This document shows positions 17,582 through 24,423 of a stretch of 64,000 nucleotides of DNA, in pieces. The position numbers were made by a program, and so were the translations under genes. The notes beneath the pieces are model-generated. The model was not told the origin of the DNA, ran no database searches, and saw only the letters and a program-made list of their open reading frames with translations. The stretch covers positions 124,001 to 188,000 of the forward strand of contig NZ_PVNG01000011.1 of assembly GCF_003001935.1 (NCBI RefSeq). Direction: 5' to 3'. The DNA comes from Nonomuraea fuscirosea (GTDB taxonomy: Bacteria > Actinomycetota > Actinomycetes > Streptosporangiales > Streptosporangiaceae). Numbering within the stretch: the first letter of the stretch is position 1; each line of letters begins with the position of its first letter.

Positions 17582-17731
17582 CCGAAGCTGCCCGCCTCCC
17601 GGTCACACGCGTGACCCGCCGACACTCTCGGCGGTCCGCTGAGCGAAGTCGCCGGTGTCCCGGTCATCCGCGGAACGCGTCGGCGTGCTCCGTGGCCCAC
17701 TGGGCGAAGTCGCGCGCGTCCCGGCCGGTCA
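17550..17731 (-). repeat. Three degenerate copies of the NmrA gene 3' end
   Basis: Read on the minus strand, 17731-17669 encodes the true tail (DFAQWATEHADAF then RG). 17668-17615 encodes a decayed copy (DRDTGDFAQRTAES) and 17613-17550 a third (DREAGSFGQWAAAEAFRV, stop). Spacing is about 57-66 bp. The third copy overlaps the 3' end of the convergent hydrolase gene. Confidence 0.75.
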
Positions 17732-18488
17732 CTTCGCGTACGGTCGGGACCACGGTGTAGCCGGCCTCGGGCGTGTCGCCGAGGGCGCTCACGAGGAACT
17801 CGATGGTCTGCTCGGCCATGCCGTCCGCGGCCCACTTGGCGCGGGCCTCGTCCACGGTCAGCTCCACGAAGCGCACGTCCCTGCCGATGGCGGCGCCCAG
17901 GATCTCCACCTTCCGCTTCAGCGTGATCGCCTCGGGCCCGGTGATCGTGTACGTCCTGCCGCCGTGTCCCCCCTCGACCAGCACGGTCGCGGCCACGGCG
18001 GCGATGTCGCGTTCGTGCACGAGGGCGCTCAGCCGGTCGCCGAACGGCTCCTTGATGACGCCTTCGGTCCTGATCGCGTGCGCCCACCAGCGCAGTGTGT
18101 TGGACATGAACTCGACCGGGTTGAGCAGCGTCCACTCCAGCTCGTCGGCGGCCAGCGCCTGCTCAAGGGCGCCGTCCGTGCGCCCGCCGAGCACCGTGGC
18201 GCGCCGCACGCCGGCCGCGGCGGCCAGCTCGACCAGCCGGGCGGGGTCGGGAAGGGGTGTGTAGTCGTCGCCGGCGAAGGTGATGAAGTGCACGCCCGTG
18301 ACGCCTTCGAAGGCGGCGGCCACGGACTCGGGCCTGGCCAGGTCGCCGGCGACGACCTCGACGCCCGCGGGCAGCGCGGCCTTGCCGGGGTCCCGGGTGA
18401 GGGCCCGCACCTGAGCCCCCGCGTCGAGGAGCTCCTGGACGACGAGACGGCCGACGGTGCCGGTGGCTCCGGTGACGAGGAAGGTCAT
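17664..18488 (-). CDS. NmrA-like/atypical SDR NAD(P)-binding oxidoreductase
   Basis: A 274-residue NAD(P)-binding protein of the NmrA/HSCARG group: the glycine motif TGATGTVG at residues 7-14, followed by the family segments RALTRDPGKA, AGDLARPESVAAAF and YTITGPEAIT. There is no canonical YxxxK catalytic pair, so it may be a redox sensor or an NADPH-dependent reductase. An operator-like inverted repeat overlaps its promoter, implying regulation, perhaps by the TetR protein at 19786 or an unlinked one. Two decayed copies of its 3' end follow the stop codon. Confidence 0.85.
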   Translation of the reverse strand: MTFLVTGATGTVGRLVVQELLDAGAQVRALTRDPGKAALPAGVEVVAGDLARPESVAAAFEGVTGVHFITFAGDDYTPLPDPARLVELAAAAGVRRATVLGGRTDGALEQALAADELEWTLLNPVEFMSNTLRWWAHAIRTEGVIKEPFGDRLSALVHERDIAAVAATVLVEGGHGGRTYTITGPEAITLKRKVEILGAAIGRDVRFVELTVDEARAKWAADGMAEQTIEFLVSALGDTPEAGYTVVPTVREVTGRDARDFAQWATEHADAFRG

Positions 18489-18512
18489 GGCGAACCTCTT
18501 TCAGGAAGGAAC

Positions 18513-18542
18513 GGAACGTTCTGATCCCAGAATACCAGAACG
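18513..18542 (-). promoter_or_regulatory. Inverted-repeat operator over the NmrA-gene promoter
   Basis: CGTTCTG (18517-18523) and CAGAACG (18536-18542) form a perfect 7-bp inverted repeat with a 12-base spacer. GGAACGTTC adds an overlapping palindrome. TATTCT on the minus strand (18534-18529) lies inside the spacer and could be the -10, 41 bases before the start codon. Confidence 0.5.
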
Positions 18543-18549
18543 GAACGAT

Positions 18550-19725
18550 TCATTCCACATACGACTTCAGCGTGATGGCGTTCGCGGCGCGGGCGATCGG
18601 GCCGGTGATGCGTTCGATCATCCGGTCCCTGCCGGGCAGGCGCGGCAGCAGCCGCATCATCCTCAGCTGGAACCACAGGGCCGCCCGCGACCCGCTGACC
18701 ATGCCCTTGATGTTCGTGGGCCCCAGCGCCTGGTTCGCCTCGACGAACGGCCGCAGCTCGCGCTCGTACCCCTCCAGCCCGTCGCCCCCGCTCAGCTCGC
18801 CGGCCAGCACGTACGCCCCCACGAGCGCCAGGCTCGTCCCCTGCCCCGAGGCCGGCGAGGCGCAGTAGCCCGCGTCGCCGACCAGCACGACCCGCCCCCG
18901 CGACCAGCGGTCCATGTGGATCTGGCTGACCGAGTCGAAGTAGAAGTCGTCGGCCTCGCGTACGTCCTCCAGCAGTGCGGGGACCCGCCAGCCGACCCCG
19001 TCCATGGCCCGCTCCAGCAGCTTCTTCTGCCCGGCGACGTCCCTGTGGTCGTGACCCAGCGGCTCGGACGACCACATGAACAGCGCCTTGGCGTCGCGGT
19101 CGCGTCGCGTGCTGTAGACGTTCGCGGTCCTGCCGACGGTCGCGTGCACGGCCTCCTCGCGGTCCAGGCCCAGGGAGTTGGGCACGGTGCAGATGGAGAT
19201 GTAGTGGCCGAGGTCGCGGGTGAAGCCCGGCTCCTCGCCGAACGCGATCCGCCTGGTCGTGGAGTGCATGCCGTCGGCCCCGACGACCAGGTCGAACCGG
19301 CGCGAGGGCGATCGCTCGAAGGTCACCGTGCCGTCCTCGGCGATGCCGGTGATCGAGTCGCCGAAGACGTATTCGACGTCGTCGCGGGTCAGGTCGTACA
19401 GGAGCTCGTTGAGGTCGCCGCGCATGATCTCGAGGTCCTCGCCCGTGCGCCCGCCGAACAGGGCGGCGTCCAGCGTGCAGACGACGCGGCCCTTGGCGTC
19501 GTAGGTGGTGGCGACGCGCATGTCGGTGCTTCTGTCGCGGACCGCGTCCAGCAGGCCCATGCGCTCGACGACCGTGAGCGCGGCGCCCCGGATGTCCACC
19601 TTGTAGCCGCCTGTGCGGATCGCGGAGGCGCGCTCGACCACCGTGACGGTGTGGCCGTGCCGCCGCAGCCAGTACGCCGACGCCGTGCCCGCGATGCCGG
19701 CGCCCGAGATGAGGATGTTCGTCAT
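18550..19725 (-). CDS. FAD-dependent monooxygenase (group A, TetX/PHBH-like)
   Basis: A 391-residue flavoprotein hydroxylase. The FAD dinucleotide motif is ISGAGIAGTASAYWL at residues 5-19, the DG motif is DLVVGADGMHSTTR (~155) and the GD motif is GRVVLVGDAGYCASPASGQG (~280). It would use NAD(P)H and O2 to hydroxylate an aromatic or polycyclic compound, and related enzymes detoxify tetracyclines or rifamycins; the substrate is not determinable. It diverges from a TetR gene with 60 bp between starts and a palindromic operator in the gap, so TetR control is likely. Confidence 0.9.
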   Translation of the reverse strand: MTNILISGAGIAGTASAYWLRRHGHTVTVVERASAIRTGGYKVDIRGAALTVVERMGLLDAVRDRSTDMRVATTYDAKGRVVCTLDAALFGGRTGEDLEIMRGDLNELLYDLTRDDVEYVFGDSITGIAEDGTVTFERSPSRRFDLVVGADGMHSTTRRIAFGEEPGFTRDLGHYISICTVPNSLGLDREEAVHATVGRTANVYSTRRDRDAKALFMWSSEPLGHDHRDVAGQKKLLERAMDGVGWRVPALLEDVREADDFYFDSVSQIHMDRWSRGRVVLVGDAGYCASPASGQGTSLALVGAYVLAGELSGGDGLEGYERELRPFVEANQALGPTNIKGMVSGSRAALWFQLRMMRLLPRLPGRDRMIERITGPIARAANAITLKSYVE

Positions 19726-19732
19726 GCCGAGG

Positions 19733-19779
19733 ACAATACATCTGTCTAAGACAACTGTCTAGGACGGTTGTGCTAAACT
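19733..19779. promoter_or_regulatory. Bidirectional leaderless promoter with TetR-like operator
   Basis: TGTCTAAGACA (19743-19753) is a perfect palindrome around a central base, and TGTCTAGGACG (19756-19766) is an imperfect second copy 13 bp away. On the plus side TGCTAAACT (extended -10, hexamer 19774-19779) lies 6 bases before the tetR ATG. On the minus side TATTGT (19738-19733) lies 7 bases before the monooxygenase ATG. Neither gene has an RBS, so both transcripts may be leaderless. Confidence 0.6.
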
Positions 19780-19785
19780 GAGCGC

Positions 19786-20352
19786 ATGGGAAACAGGGAA
19801 GATCTGCTGGCCGGGGCGAAGCGCTGTCTGATCGATAAGGGCTATTCGCGCACGACGGCGCGCGACATCGCCACCGCCTCGGGCGTGAGCCTGGCGGCCA
19901 TCGGCTACCACTTCAGGTCGAAGGAGGCGCTGATGAACGAGGCGCTGTTCCAGGCGATGCAGGAGTGGGGCGACGAGCTGGCGGCCACCCTGTCCGCCGA
20001 CGTCAAGGCGGACGCCACGCCGCTGGAGCGGTTCGAGGCGGCGTGGGACCGCGTGGTCGAGTCGTTCACCAGGCTGCGGCCGTTGTGGGTGACGCAGTTC
20101 GAGCTGCTGGGGCAGATCGACCACGTGCCAGAGGTGCGCGAGCAGCTCGTGCGCGGCATCAAGGAGGCGCGGCTCGGGCTCGCGGAGCTGTTCGAGGGCA
20201 TTCCGCAGGGCACCGACCCCGAGCGCGAGCGCCTCACCGGCACGCTCTACCAGGCCATGCTGGCGGGCTTCCTGTCGCAGTGGCTGCTCGACCCGGACAG
20301 CGCGCTGTCCGGGCGCGAGGTGACCGCCGCCCTGCGCCTGGTCGCGGGCTGA
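19786..20352 (+). CDS. TetR/AcrR-family transcriptional regulator
   Basis: A 188-residue repressor. The N-terminal HTH spans residues ~22-50 (TTARDIATASGVSLAAIGYH then FRSKEALM), and the ligand-binding C-terminal half ends with a helix around LYQAMLAGFLSQWLLDP. It is divergent from the flavin monooxygenase, and the intervening palindromes are its most likely operator, giving autoregulation plus repression of the monooxygenase. ATG 19786 lacks an RBS but is correctly spaced from a -10 element for a leaderless transcript. Confidence 0.9.
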   Translation: MGNREDLLAGAKRCLIDKGYSRTTARDIATASGVSLAAIGYHFRSKEALMNEALFQAMQEWGDELAATLSADVKADATPLERFEAAWDRVVESFTRLRPLWVTQFELLGQIDHVPEVREQLVRGIKEARLGLAELFEGIPQGTDPERERLTGTLYQAMLAGFLSQWLLDPDSALSGREVTAALRLVAG

Positions 20353-20365
20353 GCCCTGCGGAAAA

Positions 20366-20440
20366 GGGTCAGCAGGCGCTGATCAGCGCCGGAGCGCGGC
20401 CACATCGGGTCAGAAGGCGCTGATGGTGGCCGGGGCGCGT
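20366..20440 (-). repeat. Duplicated 3' end of the MDMPI-like gene
   Basis: 20407-20440 (native) and 20366-20399 are homologous over 34 bp at a 41-bp offset. On the minus strand the native end reads RAPATISAF-stop and the downstream copy reads RAPALISAC-stop. The copy is not part of any gene. Confidence 0.75.
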
Positions 20441-21048
20441 TCGGCGCGGCTCAGCGTACGAATGACCGCCGTGGCCCCATGACGGTGTACGGCCAGGCGG
20501 GCCAGCAGCTCGACCACCGGATCGATCACCGACGTGGGCAGCTCGGGGGTCTCCAGGCCGACGCTGGCCGCCAGGTCGTCGGAGTGCACGACCAGCTCGA
20601 CCAGCCGGGTCAGCAGCAGGTCGTCCAGCCGCAGCGACCAGCCCGCCCAGGGCAGGTGGACGACGCGGTCGTCGGGCTCGGCGGCCAGCGCCGCGCCGAG
20701 CATCTCCAGCAGCGCCTGCGCCCGCTCGACCAGCACCGCGGGCCCGGCCGCCGCCGAGGCTTCACCGCCGCGCCGAATGCTCAGGTTGCTCTCGTGGTCG
20801 AGCCCCGCCTGCACCCACGGCGAGCGGGTGAAGTGCTCGATGAGCGGGATCGGCTCCTGGACCTGGTCGTTCGGCGGCAACACGTCCGCGACCCTGACCA
20901 GCTGGTGCGCCAGATGCCCGGCCAGCCCGGCGACGCTGAACTCCACGAGCGCGCTCGGCTTGTCCCATGACGCCGCCACGGCCGGATCGCGCAGGAGCGA
21001 CACCGCCGACGCCGCGGCCACCAGATAGGACTGCCTGCTTTCCCCCAT
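20410..21048 (-). CDS. Mycothiol-dependent maleylpyruvate isomerase N-terminal-like (DinB-fold) protein
   Basis: A 212-residue protein with a four-helix DinB/MDMPI_N fold. The first metal-binding region is LAGHLAHQLVRVADVL (~residues 40-55), and the conserved ELVVHSDDLAASVGL near 165 supplies the second histidine. Members are often thiol-dependent metalloenzymes in mycothiol-producing actinobacteria, in keeping with the mshD gene elsewhere in the window. The enzymatic role is unassigned. ATG 21048 was chosen for the GGGAGAGGG RBS; the longer frame from 21099 precedes it. Confidence 0.8.
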   Translation of the reverse strand: MGESRQSYLVAAASAVSLLRDPAVAASWDKPSALVEFSVAGLAGHLAHQLVRVADVLPPNDQVQEPIPLIEHFTRSPWVQAGLDHESNLSIRRGGEASAAAGPAVLVERAQALLEMLGAALAAEPDDRVVHLPWAGWSLRLDDLLLTRLVELVVHSDDLAASVGLETPELPTSVIDPVVELLARLAVHRHGATAVIRTLSRAERAPATISAF

Positions 21049-21148
21049 GTGTCGCCCTCTCCCGGGTTTCAGGTGGTGATGTGCGATGACACTATGCACC
21101 TAACAAACCGCCCGCGCATTGCCATCCTGCCTGATGAGACAGCTGATC

Positions 21149-21877
21149 TCAGGCGAGGGCCCGCCTGATCGCGGACCTGACGAACGCCCGCGCCAGCCGC
21201 GCCCGCCTGAACCGGCTGAGCACCGGAGGCCGCGTGCCGTAGCGGCGGGCGCGGATGTCGGCCACCACCGTCTCGGGCGCCCCCAGCTCGGCCAGGACGT
21301 CGAACGCCTCCCGCTTGCTGATCAGCCGCCCCTCCCGCAGCGTGACCGTGGCCCTGGCGACCGTCAGCATGCCCAGGTCCACCCAGATGTCCTTCAGCCA
21401 GCGCCGCCGCTGCTGCGCCTTGACCAGCCAGAAGTCCCGCAGGTCCGTACGGACGAACCGGGTCAGCTCCTCGTCCGACACCGGCGGCAGCAGTCCGTCC
21501 GGCGGCGGCCCGAACAGCACCATGGCCCCTTCGTGCAGCTCGCGCCGCGTGACCGCGGTGACCGGACGGCGGAAGATCTCCCCGAACGCCCACGTGATGT
21601 GCTCGGCGGAGAGGTCGTCCAGCTCCTGCCTGGCCAGATAGGAACAGTGCAGCTGCTCGGCCAGCGGCAGGCGGAGCCGGCGGTGCACGGCCTTGATCCG
21701 GCGCCAGTGGTCCATCGTCGCGGGAGTGTCCATGACCGCGATCAGGTCGAGGTCGCTGCGCCCCGGCTGGTAGTCACCGCCCGCGAGCGAGCCGTGGGCC
21801 CAGAGCGCGACCAGGGGAACGGCCGATTCGACACCCTCCTGAAAATCCTTGAGCAGTCTTTCGGTGGCTGCGTGCAT
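21149..21877 (-). CDS. Nucleotidyltransferase-domain protein
   Basis: A 242-residue protein with the Pol-beta-type nucleotidyltransferase motif ALWAHGSLAGGDYQPGRSDL then DLIAVMD at residues ~24-50 (GS, then the D-x-D metal ligands). The C-terminal helical part resembles aminoglycoside adenylyltransferase-like proteins, but a resistance function cannot be claimed. Its start is only 10 bp from the divergent SDR start at 21888, so the two promoters must overlap each other's coding starts. Confidence 0.8.
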   Translation of the reverse strand: MHAATERLLKDFQEGVESAVPLVALWAHGSLAGGDYQPGRSDLDLIAVMDTPATMDHWRRIKAVHRRLRLPLAEQLHCSYLARQELDDLSAEHITWAFGEIFRRPVTAVTRRELHEGAMVLFGPPPDGLLPPVSDEELTRFVRTDLRDFWLVKAQQRRRWLKDIWVDLGMLTVARATVTLREGRLISKREAFDVLAELGAPETVVADIRARRYGTRPPVLSRFRRARLARAFVRSAIRRALA

Positions 21878-21887
21878 GATGGCAACT

Positions 21888-22703
21888 ATGATCGATTCGA
21901 GGCTCGGAGGAAAGGTCGCGCTGATCACCGGCGCCAATCACGGCATCGGCGCCGCGACCGCGGTGGCGCTGGCCGCGGAGGGTGTCGCCGTCTTCCTCAC
22001 CTACAAGCGGCTGACCCCGTCCAACGAGCCGGCCTATCCGGCGGCCTACGACGAGATGCGGGCCGCGAGCGCCGACGAGGTGGTGCGGCGGATCAGGGCG
22101 GCGGGCGGTTCGGCGGAGGCGGCCGAGGCCGACCTGGCCGACCCGGGCACCCCGCAGGTGCTGTTCGACCTGGCCGAGAAGGCGTTCGGGCCGGTGGAGA
22201 TCCTGGTCAACAACGCCAGCGGCTGGCTCAGCGACACGTTCACGCCGGCCGGGCGCGACGGCTTCGGCCGTCCCCTGCGCCTGGTGGACGCGGAGACGTA
22301 CGACCGGCAGTTCGCGGTGGACGCGCGGGCCCCCGCGCTGCTGATCGCCGAGTTCACCCGCCGGCACCTGACCCGCGGCGCGAGCTGGGGCCGCGTCATC
22401 GGGCTGACCTCGGGCGGCCCCGACGGCTTCCCGGCCGAGGTCTCCTACGGCGCGGCCAAGGCCGCCCAGGAGAACTACACCATGTCGGCCGCGCACGAGC
22501 TCGGCCGGTACGGCATCACGGCCAACATGGTCTATCCGCCCGTCACCGACACCGGCTGGATCAACGAGGAGGTGGAGAACGCGGTCGCCGCCTCCAGCGT
22601 GCTGCGCGACATCGCCCAGCCGGAGGACGTGGCCGAGGTGATCACGTTCCTGGCCTCCCACCAGGGGCGCCGGGTGACGGGGCAGCGGCTCAGGATGTAC
22701 TGA
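21888..22703 (+). CDS. SDR family oxidoreductase
   Basis: A 271-residue classical short-chain dehydrogenase. Cofactor motif TGANHGIG at ~13-20, NNASGWLSD, and the catalytic region SYGAAKAAQENY (Y-x-x-x-K), with an unusual insertion between strands 2 and 3 (TYKRLTPSNEPAYPAAYDEM) that lengthens the usual ~250 residues. The ending HQGRRVTGQRLRMY is typical of 3-oxoacyl-ACP reductase-like members. Its 3' end overlaps the convergent PRPP synthase gene by 14 bp. Earlier ATGs at 21879 and 21849 are possible but would run into the divergent gene. Confidence 0.85.
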   Translation: MIDSRLGGKVALITGANHGIGAATAVALAAEGVAVFLTYKRLTPSNEPAYPAAYDEMRAASADEVVRRIRAAGGSAEAAEADLADPGTPQVLFDLAEKAFGPVEILVNNASGWLSDTFTPAGRDGFGRPLRLVDAETYDRQFAVDARAPALLIAEFTRRHLTRGASWGRVIGLTSGGPDGFPAEVSYGAAKAAQENYTMSAAHELGRYGITANMVYPPVTDTGWINEEVENAVAASSVLRDIAQPEDVAEVITFLASHQGRRVTGQRLRMY

Positions 22704-23631
22704 ACAGGGCGCTCACCGACTCGCCGTCGTGGATCCGGCGCATGGCCTCGGCCAGGGCGGGCGCGATCGACAGGACGGTGAGCTTGTCGCCGGCCTTGGG
22801 TGGCGGCGGCACGGTGTTGGTGCAGACGATCTCCTCGACCTCGGGCAGCTCGCTCAGCCGCTCGATCGCCCCGCCGGAGAACAGGCCGTGGGTGCAGGCG
22901 ATGCGTACGGACCTGACCCGCTGCTCGCGCAGGCGGTCGAGCAGCTCGATGACCGTGCTGCCCTTGGCGATCTCGTCGTCGAGGATGATCACGTCCTTGC
23001 CCGTCACGTCGCCGATCACGGAGCTGATCACCACGCGGTCGTCGCTGAAGCGCTGCTTGGCGCCCATCGCGACGCCGGTGCCGAGCAGGCGGGCGAAGTG
23101 GGCGGCCTCCTTGGCGTTGCCGAGGTCGGGGGAGACCACGACCGTGTCGGACAGGTCGTAACGGCGGAAGTGCCTGGCCAGCTCGCGCAGCGCGTGCAGG
23201 TGGTCCACGGGGACGCTGAAGAAGCCGTGCACCTGCGGCGAGTGCAGCGTCATGGCCAGCACCCGGTTGGCGCCCGCGGCCACCATCAGGTCGGCCACCA
23301 GCCGCGCCCCGATCGAGATGCGCGGAGCGTCCTTCTTGTCACTGCGGGCGTAGGCGTAATGGGGCATCACCACGGTGGTCCTGGCCGCGGAGGCGCCACG
23401 GGCGGCGTCGAGCATGAGCAGCAGCTCGACCAGGTGCTCCTGGACGGGCGGCACGAGCGGCTGGATGAGGAACACGTCGCGTTCGCGGCAGTTGGCCTGC
23501 AGCTGCACTTCGAGCACGTCGTTGGCGAATCGGTTGAGCTGGACGGGGTGCAGCGGGGTGCCCAGGTGGGCGCAGATCTCTTCGGCCAGTTCGGGGTGGG
23601 CGCTGCCACTGAAAACCGTGATGTCTCGCAC
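22690..23631 (-). CDS. prs: Ribose-phosphate pyrophosphokinase, divergent
   Basis: A 313-residue PRPP synthase making 5-phosphoribosyl-1-diphosphate from ribose 5-phosphate and ATP for nucleotide, His and Trp synthesis. Family landmarks: FSGSAHPELAEEI, NCRERDVFLIQ, LHSPQVHGFFSVPVDHL with the metal-binding histidine, VVSPDLGNAKEA, and the PRPP loop IILDDEIAKGST. Two positions differ from the usual enzyme: the loop is YARSDKKDAPRISIGA rather than YARQDRK..REPI, and the PRPP loop lacks the usual D-T-G-G. This suggests a secondary paralogue. Start is GTG 23631. Confidence 0.85.
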   Translation of the reverse strand: MRDITVFSGSAHPELAEEICAHLGTPLHPVQLNRFANDVLEVQLQANCRERDVFLIQPLVPPVQEHLVELLLMLDAARGASAARTTVVMPHYAYARSDKKDAPRISIGARLVADLMVAAGANRVLAMTLHSPQVHGFFSVPVDHLHALRELARHFRRYDLSDTVVVSPDLGNAKEAAHFARLLGTGVAMGAKQRFSDDRVVISSVIGDVTGKDVIILDDEIAKGSTVIELLDRLREQRVRSVRIACTHGLFSGGAIERLSELPEVEEIVCTNTVPPPPKAGDKLTVLSIAPALAEAMRRIHDGESVSALFSTS

Positions 23632-23664
23632 GATTCCGTAATCGTAGCCACAGGGGGTGACGTT

Positions 23665-24330
23665 CTACGAGAGCGACCCGGGCTGAGGCCGTGACGACAG
23701 GGATTCCGGGGTGAGCGCGTCGAGGCCGGGCAGCACCCGCCAGGCCAGCGCGAGCGCGTCCGGCGCGGGCGGGTAGCGGGGGTGCGGCACGGCGATCACC
23801 CGCATGCCGGCGGCGTACGCCGAGCGCAGCCCGTTGCTGGAGTCCTCGACCGCCACGCAGCCGCCGGGATCGGCCCCGATCCGGCGGGCCGCCTCCAGGT
23901 ACCCGTCGGGCGCGGGCTTGCCGCGCGGCACCTCCTCGGTGGAGACGGTGGCGGCGAACGACTCCGTCAGCCCGGCCGCGTCGAGCACCACGTCGATCAG
24001 CCGCCGCGGTGACGAGCTGGCCAGGCCCAGCGTGGTCCGCTCCGACAGCCGCCGCACCGCCTCGACGGCGCCGGGCATCAGCGGCACCTCGTCGCGGTAA
24101 CGCGCGGCCATCTGGTCGACCACCCCGCGGGCGATCTCCTCGGGCGGCAGGTCCACGCCCAGTTCGTGCAGGTACGCGGCCCACTCGGGGGTGCTCATCC
24201 CCATCAGCCTGGACTGCGTGTCGGGCTGCCAGGCGCCGCCGTGATCGGCGACGAAGGCCCGCCGCACCTCCTCCCACACCGGCTCGGAATCGACCAGCAC
24301 GCCATCGAGGTCGAACACGCACGCTTCCAT
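23665..24330 (-). CDS. HAD-superfamily phosphatase (beta-phosphoglucomutase-like)
   Basis: A 221-residue HAD enzyme of subclass IA. Motif I is FDLDGVLVDSEP, motif II LASSSPRR, motif III lysine in PRGKPAPDGYL and motif IV AVEDSSNGLRSA. The cap (WQPDTQSRLMGMSTPEWAAY) resembles beta-phosphoglucomutase and 2-deoxyglucose-6-phosphatase members. Substrate is a small phosphorylated metabolite. ATG 24330 is chosen because the domain begins right away; GTG 24348 is possible. Confidence 0.87.
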   Translation of the reverse strand: MEACVFDLDGVLVDSEPVWEEVRRAFVADHGGAWQPDTQSRLMGMSTPEWAAYLHELGVDLPPEEIARGVVDQMAARYRDEVPLMPGAVEAVRRLSERTTLGLASSSPRRLIDVVLDAAGLTESFAATVSTEEVPRGKPAPDGYLEAARRIGADPGGCVAVEDSSNGLRSAYAAGMRVIAVPHPRYPPAPDALALAWRVLPGLDALTPESLSSRPQPGSLS

Positions 24331-24423
24331 GAAGAACAAGCCAATCACATGGCCGGCGATGGGAGATGTCCTTATTGCCCTAGATTAGGGGTTTTGTTGA
24401 GCTATGCCGACGGATTCCAGGGC

